The position numbers and the translations under genes are program-made. A stretch of DNA of 64,000 bases from assembly GCA_016703945.1 (NCBI GenBank), contig JADJBC010000051.1, positions 62,001 to 126,000 of the forward strand, written 5' to 3'. Shown here one piece after another: positions 35,885 through 43,002 of the stretch (positions are counted from its first letter, which is position 1; the number at the start of each line of letters is the position of its first letter). A model generated the notes under the pieces. That model saw only the letters and a list, made by a program, of their open reading frames with translations, did no database searches and was not told where the DNA came from. The stretch comes from Candidatus Aalborgicola danicus (lineage in GTDB: Bacteria > Pseudomonadota > Gammaproteobacteria > Burkholderiales > Burkholderiaceae_C).

Positions 35885-37516
35885 ATGTCCTTCCTCGCCG
35901 AAACCCGCCGCCGCCGCACCTTTGCGATCATTTCCCACCCCGATGCCGGTAAAACCACGCTAACCGAAAAGCTCTTGCTGTTCTCGGGCGCCATCCAGAT
36001 TGCGGGCTCGGTCAAGGCGCGCAAGGCGAGCCGCCATGCCACGTCCGACTGGATGGAAATTGAAAAGCAGCGCGGCATTTCAGTGGCATCGAGCGTGATG
36101 CAAATGGCCTACCGCGACCATGTGGTCAACCTGCTCGACACCCCCGGCCACAAAGACTTCTCGGAAGACACCTACCGCGTGTTGACCGCTGTGGACTCGG
36201 CGTTGATGGTGATTGACGCGGCCAATGGTGTGGAAGCGCAGACCCGCCGCCTGATTGAGGTGTGCCGCCAGCGCGACACGCCCATCATCACCTTTGTCAA
36301 CAAGATGGACCGCGAGGTGCGCGACCCGCTGGACATTCTGGACGAAGTGGAGCGCGAACTGGGCATGCCCTGCGTGCCCATGACCTGGCCGGTAGGCCAA
36401 GGCAAGAGTTTTGGCGGCATCATCAACCTGCGTACCCGCGCCATGAGCGTGTTTGAGAGTGGCTCCGAGCGTCGTCCGCAGGATTTTGAAACGATTCCCG
36501 TCACCGACACGGTGGAACTGACGAAACGTTTCGGTTTCGAGATCGACACGGCGTTCGAGAGCATGGAACTGGCCACCGGTGCATCACCGACGTTTGACCG
36601 CGAGGCCTTCCTGGCGGGCAAACAAACGCCGGTGTTTTTTGGCTCCGGTGTCAACAATTTCGGTGTGATGGAAGTGCTGGATGCGCTGATTGACCTGGCG
36701 CCCTCTCCCGGGCCGCGCACCAGTTCGTTCATCGTCAACAAGCAGCCCGTCGTCAAACAGGTGCAGCCTGAGGACGAAGCCTTCAGCGGCGTGGTGTTCA
36801 AGGTGCAGGCGAATATGGATGCCAACCACCGCGACCGCATTGCCTTTGTGCGCATGGCATCGGGCAAGTACACACCGGGCATGAAACTGAAAGTGATGCG
36901 GACTGCCAAGGAATTGCGCCCCACCAGCGTGGTGACCTTCATGAGCCAGCGCCGCGAGGCGGTGGAAGAGGCCTATGCCGGCGACATTGTCGGCTTCACC
37001 ACCCACGGCGGCGTGCAACTGGGCGACACCATCACCGACGGCAGCGTCAACCTGCTGTACACCGGCCTGCCCTTCTTCGCACCCGAGATGTTCATGACCG
37101 TGGTGCTGCGTAACCCGCTGCGCACCAAGCAGTTGCAGCAGGGTCTGGCGCAGTTGGGTGAAGAGGGCGCCATCCAGGTGTTCCGCCCCGAGATCGGCGG
37201 CAATATGCTGCTGGGTGCCGTCGGTCAGCTGCAGTTTGAAGTGGTGCAACACCGCCTGAAGGGTGAATATGACGCCGACATCCGGCTAGAAGGCTGCCAG
37301 TACACCGGCGCACGCTGGATCACTGCCGACACTCCCGCCGAACTGAAGGCCTTTTGCGACGCCTACCCCATGCGTATGGCCCGTGATGCGGCTGACACGC
37401 TGGCCTATCTGTGCACCAGCCCGTATGACGTGCGCCTGGCGCAAGAGCGCTTCCCCAAGATCCACTTCCATCCGCTGCGCGAGCATGCGGGGCTGGCACT
37501 GCAGACCGCAGGCTAA
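35885..37516 (+). CDS. prfC: peptide chain release factor 3
   Basis: RF3 is the GTPase that frees RF1/RF2 after peptide release. This 543-residue protein has the G1 loop ISHPDAGKTTLTEKLL, an RGISVASSVMQM switch I, DTPGHKDF (G3), NKMDRE (G4), and the RF3-specific domains after residue 280. The ATG at 35885 starts MSFLAETRRRRTFAIISHP; a start eight codons earlier is less likely. It is divergent from ahcY, with its 5' end 79 bases from the riboswitch -10 box. Confidence 0.97.
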   Translation: MSFLAETRRRRTFAIISHPDAGKTTLTEKLLLFSGAIQIAGSVKARKASRHATSDWMEIEKQRGISVASSVMQMAYRDHVVNLLDTPGHKDFSEDTYRVLTAVDSALMVIDAANGVEAQTRRLIEVCRQRDTPIITFVNKMDREVRDPLDILDEVERELGMPCVPMTWPVGQGKSFGGIINLRTRAMSVFESGSERRPQDFETIPVTDTVELTKRFGFEIDTAFESMELATGASPTFDREAFLAGKQTPVFFGSGVNNFGVMEVLDALIDLAPSPGPRTSSFIVNKQPVVKQVQPEDEAFSGVVFKVQANMDANHRDRIAFVRMASGKYTPGMKLKVMRTAKELRPTSVVTFMSQRREAVEEAYAGDIVGFTTHGGVQLGDTITDGSVNLLYTGLPFFAPEMFMTVVLRNPLRTKQLQQGLAQLGEEGAIQVFRPEIGGNMLLGAVGQLQFEVVQHRLKGEYDADIRLEGCQYTGARWITADTPAELKAFCDAYPMRMARDAADTLAYLCTSPYDVRLAQERFPKIHFHPLREHAGLALQTAG

Positions 37517-37540
37517 TCAAGCCAGCCTCGGGTTCGTTTG

Positions 37541-38398
37541 ATGTTGCCCCTGTCTTCCTGGCACGCCTCCGAACGCAGAGGCATCGTCGGTGTGTTCACG
37601 GATATTGACGATACGTTGACCACCAAGGGGGCCATCACACCCGATGCGCTACAGGCGCTGGCTGTCCTTAAAGGGGCAGGACTTGTGGTCATCGCCATCA
37701 CCGGGCGGCCTATTGGCTGGTGCGCGCCGTTCATGACCGGAGCAGCACCGTGGCCGGTGGACGCCATGGTGGCCGAGAATGGCGCGGTTGCCTTCGTACA
37801 CGCGCGCAAGACAGACTTTTCAAGTCAAATCGGCATCGAGCCCACGTCGAACATAGATAGTTCGCTATCAAAACTGTACCAGCAGGATGCCGTGACGCGC
37901 GCCACCAACCAAATGCGCATGCAAAAGATCGCTGCCCGCGTGATGTTTGAGGTGCCCGGTGTTTTCGTCACCCGCGACAGTGTGGGGCGCGAGACCGACC
38001 TGGCCTTTGACTACCACGAACATGCCCGCCTCTCAGCTGAAAAAGTCCAAAAGGTGCTGGCCTTGTTGCAGGGTTACGGCATGCACACCACCGTCAGCAG
38101 CATCCATATCCACGGCTGCTTTGGCAACTTCGACAAATGGCAAGGTGCCAACTGGATCGTTCGCGAGTTGCTGGGTCGCGACCTGGCGCTGGAACTCGAC
38201 CACTGGGTTTTTGTCGGTGATTCGGGCAACGACCAGGCGATGTTTGAGCACTTCACCCACTGTGTGGGTGTGGCCAACATCCAGCGCTTTGCGGACCAGC
38301 TTACGCACTTGCCGCGCTACGTCACACCCCATGAGCGCGGTGCGGGGTTCGCCGAGGTGGTAGCGGCGATCATCGCGGCAGCGCGGCCTGCTGCCTAG
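37541..38398 (+). CDS. HAD-IIB phosphatase, mannosyl-3-phosphoglycerate phosphatase-like
   Basis: A 285-residue HAD hydrolase with motif I FTDIDDTLTTKG, motif II IAITGRP, and motifs III/IV with the terminal GDSGNDQAMF. It resembles the Cof/MPGP group acting on sugar phosphates; substrate not proven. The start is the ATG at 37541 (a TTG just before is possible). Residues about 92-113 (around SSQIGIEPTSNIDSSLSKL) are encoded by an antisense copy of the dispersed repeat and lie in the cap region. prfC ends 24 bases upstream, so read-through transcription is possible. Confidence 0.88.
   Translation: MLPLSSWHASERRGIVGVFTDIDDTLTTKGAITPDALQALAVLKGAGLVVIAITGRPIGWCAPFMTGAAPWPVDAMVAENGAVAFVHARKTDFSSQIGIEPTSNIDSSLSKLYQQDAVTRATNQMRMQKIAARVMFEVPGVFVTRDSVGRETDLAFDYHEHARLSAEKVQKVLALLQGYGMHTTVSSIHIHGCFGNFDKWQGANWIVRELLGRDLALELDHWVFVGDSGNDQAMFEHFTHCVGVANIQRFADQLTHLPRYVTPHERGAGFAEVVAAIIAAARPAA
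37815..37881 (-). repeat. dispersed 60-bp repeat, antisense copy inside the HAD phosphatase gene
   Basis: The - strand reads GTACAGTTTTGATAGCGAAC, then CGACGTGGGCTCGATGCCGA, then TTTGACTTG. It is opposite to the gene's direction, and the gene's frame stays open through it. Confidence 0.82.
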
Positions 38399-39087
38399 GC
38401 GACGGCAATGCCGCGCAAGCCGGCCAGCATGGCGTGCACCAATGGCCGCGTGTCGGCCAGCGCCATTGCGGCATCCGCGTCCGTTTGATGGGCCAGCGCC
38501 TCGACTGCGCCATACAACAGACCCAAAATCAATTTTGCTTGCAGGCGCACATTACCAGCGGGCAAATAGCCCAGTGACTGCAAACTACGCACGGTTTGCG
38601 CCATGGCGCCCAGGCCATGGCGTTCGCGAATTTCCAGCCAGGCCTGGGTGCCCAGCACGGCCGGTGCGTCGGTCAGGCCAATACGTCGACCTTCCGGATT
38701 CAGGCCAGCCTGTAAAAAAACATCCATCGCGGCCAAAAAGGCCTGCCACGGATCGGCACCAGCCGCCAGGGCCTGTGTCCGCGCTTTCGCCGTGAGCGCC
38801 ACCAGGCTGGCATCCAACTCCTCGGCCACGGCGGCAAATAAACCCTTTTTGTCGCCATAGTGGTGGTACAGCGCCCCTGTTGTCACCCCGGCTTCGGCAC
38901 AAATGGCACCCAGGGACGTGGCCTCATAACCCAACTGGCCAAACAGCCGACGGCCAACCGCGCGCAGCGCCGTCTGGGTGGCGGCGGCGTTGTTCTTGCG
39001 TCCGTCGCCGGCTGGCGCGGGCTCTTGGGCGGGCGCGATGGGGTCGACGTTTGTAGGAAGATCGGGAGCAGGATTGTTTTGTCGCAT
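38395..39087 (-). CDS. TetR/AcrR family transcriptional regulator
   Basis: A 230-residue repressor-type protein. The helix-turn-helix is LGAICAEAGVTTGALYHHYG followed by DKKGLFAAVAEE, and the C-terminal ligand domain is all-helical. The first 30 residues are Pro/Ala-rich and unstructured, an unusual extension. Its gene diverges from a DUF1304 membrane protein, and a 19-base near-palindrome lies 13 bases from its start, suggesting it represses itself and that neighbour. The stop overlaps that of the HAD phosphatase by four bases. Confidence 0.92.
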   Translation of the reverse strand: MRQNNPAPDLPTNVDPIAPAQEPAPAGDGRKNNAAATQTALRAVGRRLFGQLGYEATSLGAICAEAGVTTGALYHHYGDKKGLFAAVAEELDASLVALTAKARTQALAAGADPWQAFLAAMDVFLQAGLNPEGRRIGLTDAPAVLGTQAWLEIRERHGLGAMAQTVRSLQSLGYLPAGNVRLQAKLILGLLYGAVEALAHQTDADAAMALADTRPLVHAMLAGLRGIAVA

Positions 39088-39099
39088 ACGTGACTCATT

Positions 39100-39118
39100 T
39101 ACATAACGTAATTATGTA
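39100..39118. promoter_or_regulatory. candidate TetR operator
   Basis: TACATAACGTAATTATGTA: arms TACATAA and TTATGTA are perfect complements around a 5-base centre. It lies between the divergent TetR and DUF1304 starts, and is AT-rich in a GC-rich region. Confidence 0.7.
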
Positions 39119-39176
39119 TTCTATCGACTTCCGTTCAGCCGAACCAATTTATTCCATTTTTTGAGGAACCCTTGCC

Positions 39177-39536
39177 ATGCATATCGTCGCCCAAGTTCTC
39201 GCCGGACTCGTCTTGTTGATCCACGTCTACATCTTCTTGCTGGAAACTGTTCTGTTCGACAGCCGGGGCCGCAAGGTATTTGGCTTGACTCGGGAGAACG
39301 CCGTGATCATGAAACCCGCCATGTCCAACCAGGGGTGTTACAACGGCTTTCTGGCGGTGGCGCTGGCCCTTGGCTTCTTGCTGCCCGACGCGGCGACCGG
39401 TCGTGCCTTCACGATTTATGGCCTGGCTTGTGTCGCCGTGGCCGGCATCTGGGGAGCCATGACGGTGCAGATCCGCATTTTGTTTGTACAAACCGTACCC
39501 GCCGTGCTGGCGCTGGCGGCCCTGTTTCTGGCCTAA
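39177..39536 (+). CDS. DUF1304 family membrane protein
   Basis: A 119-residue integral membrane protein with about four helices, matching the DUF1304 (YqjF-like) pattern: HIVAQVLAGLVLLIHVYIFL at the start, then MSNQGCYNGFLAVALALG with the family's NQG-YNGFLA signature. Function is unknown for the family. It is divergent from a TetR regulator with a shared palindrome and convergent with a LysR gene that it overlaps by four bases at the stops. Confidence 0.88.
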   Translation: MHIVAQVLAGLVLLIHVYIFLLETVLFDSRGRKVFGLTRENAVIMKPAMSNQGCYNGFLAVALALGFLLPDAATGRAFTIYGLACVAVAGIWGAMTVQIRILFVQTVPAVLALAALFLA

Positions 39537-40405
39537 ACCACTTCCAGCAACCAGGCCCGAAACGCCAACATGGCCGGCGTAGGCTCTTTGGACAACAAGC
39601 GGGTCAGCCAGTAGCCACCCACATCCACCTCCAGATCAAAGGGCTGGGCCAGACGGCCCTGGTGCAACTCGCGCAGGAACATGCGGGGCGGCGCCAGCGC
39701 AACACCCTCGCCCACCATGGCGGCTTGCACCATCAAGGCCGAGGCGTCAAACAAGGGCCCACGCGGTGTGATGCCGCTGGCCCCCGCCGCACGCAGCCAG
39801 GCCTGCCAGTCCGCATTGCGGTAGGAGCGCAACAACGTGAGTTTGCTCAGGTCATCCGGGTGACGCAATTGCTCCAGCAAGTCTGGCGCACACAGCGGTG
39901 ACAAGGGCGCGGCCATCAGATGGTCTGCCTCCACACTGCGCCAGGCGCCGTCGCCAAACCGGACGCAATAGTCCAGGCTTTCCGCCGCCAAATCGACCTT
40001 GTTGTTGTGGGTCAGCAGGCGTAGCTCGATACGCGGGTGTTGGCTGCGAAAGTCGGCCAGCCGCTCCAGCAAAAAGCCCACGGCAAAGGTGCCCACCACG
40101 CCCACCGTCAACACTTCCATCGGCCCACCGGCCCGAAATGCATCGATCTGCCGCTCAATGCGGGCAAAGCTGTCGGCCACCGTGGGAGCCAGCGTGTTGC
40201 CTTCGTCAGTGAGCACCAAGCCTCGCGCGGTGCGGCGAAACAGCGGTCGACCGATGTGCTCCTCCAGCGCCTTGACCTGGTGGCTGACCGCCGCCTGGGT
40301 CACACACAACTCATCGGCAGCGCGGGTGAAGTTCAGATGCCGGGCGGCGGCGTCGAAGGCGCGCAGGGTGTTCAAGGACAAACGGCTCAAAGGCATGCTG
40401 GTCAT
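39533..40405 (-). CDS. LysR-type regulator of the AmpR/GcvA branch
   Basis: A 290-residue regulator with an N-terminal winged HTH (LNTLRAFDAAARHLNFTRAA, then ELCVTQAAVSHQVKALE) and a periplasmic-binding-like effector domain. The SVTQAAVSHQVK-type helix and overall length fit the AmpR/GcvA branch. It is divergent from a class A beta-lactamase gene, the arrangement of AmpR with its target, so it probably controls that gene, possibly in response to muropeptides. The ATG at 40403-40405 is the likely start; a 16-residue upstream extension is less likely. Confidence 0.92.
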   Translation of the reverse strand: MTSMPLSRLSLNTLRAFDAAARHLNFTRAADELCVTQAAVSHQVKALEEHIGRPLFRRTARGLVLTDEGNTLAPTVADSFARIERQIDAFRAGGPMEVLTVGVVGTFAVGFLLERLADFRSQHPRIELRLLTHNNKVDLAAESLDYCVRFGDGAWRSVEADHLMAAPLSPLCAPDLLEQLRHPDDLSKLTLLRSYRNADWQAWLRAAGASGITPRGPLFDASALMVQAAMVGEGVALAPPRMFLRELHQGRLAQPFDLEVDVGGYWLTRLLSKEPTPAMLAFRAWLLEVV

Positions 40406-40413
40406 TAGAAAAA

Positions 40414-40427
40414 GTATGGGCTCATAC
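40414..40427. promoter_or_regulatory. candidate LysR/AmpR binding palindrome
   Basis: GTATGGGCTCATAC, with GTATG and CATAC arms, nine bases from the LysR start and about 70 from the beta-lactamase start. A LysR-type T-N11-A motif can be read through it. Confidence 0.5.
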
Positions 40428-40497
40428 CAAAAATCATAGCTTGTCGCTTGCAACCGTTTCGACAGAATGCGGTTTTCTTTCCCAACAAGGCCATACC

Positions 40498-41418
40498 ATG
40501 GATATCAACAACTTCACCCGTCGCCAGACCCTGCTCTTGGCCGGCTCCAGCCTGCTGCTGCCCTTTGCAGGGGTGGCAGAGGCGCGCGCACTGCCCGCGT
40601 CCGACCTCAAATCACTGGCCGCTCTGGAGCGCAAAGTGGGCGGACGCCTGGGCGTCGCTGTGCTGGACACCGGTAGCGGGCAGTTGGTTGGCCACCGGCT
40701 GGATGAGCGTTTTGGCATGTGCTCCACGTTCAAGATGCCGCTCGCAGCCGCGATTCTGCGCGCGGTCGACCAGGGCCGCCTGCGGCACGACCAGTGGGTA
40801 CCGTACGGACCTGCGGACACCGTGCCCCACGCGCCCATCACCCAGAAACACTTGAAGCGTGGTGGCATGACGCTGGTGGCCCTGGCCGAAGCGGCCCAAA
40901 CCACCAGCGACAACGTAGCAGCCAACCTGCTGCTCAAGCGCATTGGCGGGCCTGCCGGGTTCACGGCCATTCTGCGTTCGGCCGGCGACACCATCACACG
41001 GCTGGACCGGTTTGAGCCCCACATGAATCACGTGAAGGGACAGGACGCACGGGACACCACAACCCCCGCCGCCATGGCACACACCACACAGCGGCTGCTG
41101 ACCAGCGACTGGTTGTCCAGCGCATCCAGGGAATTGCTGATTGGCTGGATGGTCGCCACCACCACCGGCGAGTTGCGGATACGGGCGGGTCTGCCCAACA
41201 GCTGGCGCGCCGGTGACAAAACAGGCACCGGCATGGCACCGGGGATGCCGGACAAATACAACGACGTGGCAATTGCCTGGCCACCGGGTAAAGCACCCTT
41301 GGTCATCAGCGCCTTCTACGAGACCGCGCGGCCGCACAAGGGGGGAATGCGCGACGAGGACCAGGCCGTGCTGGCCGAGGTGGGTCGTATTGCCGTGGCC
41401 TGGAGCGCTACGCTTTAG
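40498..41418 (+). CDS. bla: class A beta-lactamase with Tat-type signal
   Basis: A 306-residue serine beta-lactamase with all class A motifs: STFK (Ser70-x-x-Lys73) in MCSTFKMPL, SDN in TTSDNVAAN, Glu166 in the omega loop RFEPHMN, and KTG in AGDKTGTGM. The signal MDINNFTRRQTLLLAGSSLL carries a twin arginine, suggesting Tat export rather than Sec. Diverging LysR regulator and palindrome suggest inducible expression. Spectrum cannot be told from sequence alone. Its last codons and TAG stop overlap a copy of the dispersed repeat. Confidence 0.95.
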   Translation: MDINNFTRRQTLLLAGSSLLLPFAGVAEARALPASDLKSLAALERKVGGRLGVAVLDTGSGQLVGHRLDERFGMCSTFKMPLAAAILRAVDQGRLRHDQWVPYGPADTVPHAPITQKHLKRGGMTLVALAEAAQTTSDNVAANLLLKRIGGPAGFTAILRSAGDTITRLDRFEPHMNHVKGQDARDTTTPAAMAHTTQRLLTSDWLSSASRELLIGWMVATTTGELRIRAGLPNSWRAGDKTGTGMAPGMPDKYNDVAIAWPPGKAPLVISAFYETARPHKGGMRDEDQAVLAEVGRIAVAWSATL

Positions 41419-41480
41419 CTATCAATTGAGGAGCTGCTTGAGCCTATTCCACGTGGGCTGGAGGCCAATTTGACTAATAT
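41407..41480 (+). repeat. dispersed 60-bp repeat at the beta-lactamase stop
   Basis: GCTACGCTTTAGCTATCAAT, then GAGCTGCTTGAGCCTATTCC and ACGTGGGCTGGAGGCCAATT. One of the best-conserved copies. The beta-lactamase TAG (41416-41418) is inside its left end. Confidence 0.88.
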
Positions 41481-41492
41481 CATTTAGCGCTG

Positions 41493-41566
41493 CCGGGCCA
41501 CCCCAAAGCGCGGACGACCCAGCGGGGGCAACGACCCGCGCAGCCGTGGTGCGTGGGGCACCCGCT
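41493..41566. repeat. second repeat family, diverged copy
   Basis: CGGGCCACCCCAAAGCGCGG, then GCGGGGGCAACGACCCGCG and GTGGTGCGTGGGGC. This is the reverse complement pattern of the copies after efp and rpsI. It fills the gap between a dispersed-repeat copy and the DUF3999 gene stop. Confidence 0.5.
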
Positions 41567-43002
41567 CAGCGCCGGGCCGCCAATTGGCGCATCAGCGAAA
41601 AGGCGACCGCCGCCAGCACCAACACACCCAGGCCCAACACCAACCACAACAACACGCTGCGCAACGAAGTGCCAGCGGGTAACCAATCCGGCGCCGCGCC
41701 TGCCAACACAACATCAGGTGATTCCTCCACACGGGCCACGGTGGCCAGCGGCAAGGTATTCAAACGATCCGGCGCAATCGAGCTGAGCAAGGATGCGTCC
41801 ACCGATGCGGCAGTGGTGCTGGTGCGGCCCACAGCCAGCGTAAACGGCCCCGCCCCCGAAGCCAAAAAAGCCAGTTGCAGTGGCGCAAATTCCACCGTGG
41901 CCTGTAAGCCACCGGACGGCAGGGCCGCGCCCTGGCTGGCCTCGACCCGCAGTGCGCGAACCGAAGCGCCGTGCAACGGTGTCGGCGGATTGCTGGAACC
42001 TTGCCCCACGGTGTCGAGCCGGTAGACCACCGTCGACGCCAGCGTGCGCCAGGGTTGCGCCGCATCCGCGCGGCTCTGGATGCGCACCGGCACCAGGGTG
42101 TTGTCGTGCACGGCTTGCAGGTGTATGGCGGCAAGGGGGGTGGCAAACGGCAGGGTCCAGGTCAGACCACCCTTGGAGTCCGGCATGCCGGGTGGCAAGG
42201 CAGCGCGCAGCGGCACTGGAACCGTGTGTGCAGGCGCTGCACGGCCAACCAATGTGCGCAACACCACCCCGGTTTGTCCCAGCCACGACAAGCGCAGGTA
42301 ACGTCCCTTCAGCAGCAAGGGCTGGTGCAGCTCCAGCGTGTGGTTGGATGGCGCACCGTCACCATCAAACTGGAACAACGGGCCTTTGGTTGCCACCACG
42401 GTCCAGTCTTTCAAATCGGTACTGGTGGCCACGCTGATGGGCACCAGCACATTACGCGGCAGGTCGATGGACAGCTCCAACGCATCCACGGCCTGTTGTT
42501 CTGCCCGCAGGTCAAACAAGGCCGCCTGTAATGGCTGGGTGCCAGGTGATGGTGCGCTGGCGGCCACACCCGATGGGTCCAAACTCACCCAGGCACTGCT
42601 GTTCTGGCCGTTGGTGTTCACCTGCACCTCCACCGCACCGCGCGTCGGTTTGCCGGCGGATACGGCCGAAAACAGGGTGTAGGCCGGGTAGCTGGCGGTG
42701 CGCGCAGTGGGTGCCACGTGGCTCAATTCAGCCCGACCCAACAAGGCAAACGGAACGATGTCGCCTGCGGCGTTGAATACCCGCAGGTCGTGCCCGGCGC
42801 TGCTTTGCATGCGCAACAGGGCGGCCACCGGCACCTCGACCCGCACCAGACTGGCCTGGGCGGGTAACGTCAGCGAGCCACGCCACGCAAACTCGGACAC
42901 CGCTGGCGCCTCGGCAGACCACGCCGCGTTTGATAGGGCCGCAAGTCCCAAGCACAACGCGGCCAACACGCGCACACGCCAGCCCAACAACAATTCCTTC
43001 AT
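41566..43002 (-). CDS. DUF3999 family envelope protein
   Basis: A 478-residue protein with an N-terminal signal (VLAALCLGLAALSNAAWSAE), a large beta-rich periplasmic part of repeated discoidin/jelly-roll-like strands, and one C-terminal membrane helix (SVLLWLVLGLGVLVLAAVAF) before a short basic tail. This matches the DUF3999 family. It overlaps DUF2339 upstream by four bases (ATGA). The pairing of these two families is recurrent in proteobacteria; their function is unknown, and a role in envelope or polysaccharide handling is only a guess. Confidence 0.88.
   Translation of the reverse strand: MKELLLGWRVRVLAALCLGLAALSNAAWSAEAPAVSEFAWRGSLTLPAQASLVRVEVPVAALLRMQSSAGHDLRVFNAAGDIVPFALLGRAELSHVAPTARTASYPAYTLFSAVSAGKPTRGAVEVQVNTNGQNSSAWVSLDPSGVAASAPSPGTQPLQAALFDLRAEQQAVDALELSIDLPRNVLVPISVATSTDLKDWTVVATKGPLFQFDGDGAPSNHTLELHQPLLLKGRYLRLSWLGQTGVVLRTLVGRAAPAHTVPVPLRAALPPGMPDSKGGLTWTLPFATPLAAIHLQAVHDNTLVPVRIQSRADAAQPWRTLASTVVYRLDTVGQGSSNPPTPLHGASVRALRVEASQGAALPSGGLQATVEFAPLQLAFLASGAGPFTLAVGRTSTTAASVDASLLSSIAPDRLNTLPLATVARVEESPDVVLAGAAPDWLPAGTSLRSVLLWLVLGLGVLVLAAVAFSLMRQLAARR

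Noticed and set aside
40498..41418. Metallo- or class C beta-lactamase because of the AmpR-like neighbour
   Set aside because: The STFK, SDN, Glu166 and KTG motifs are those of class A.
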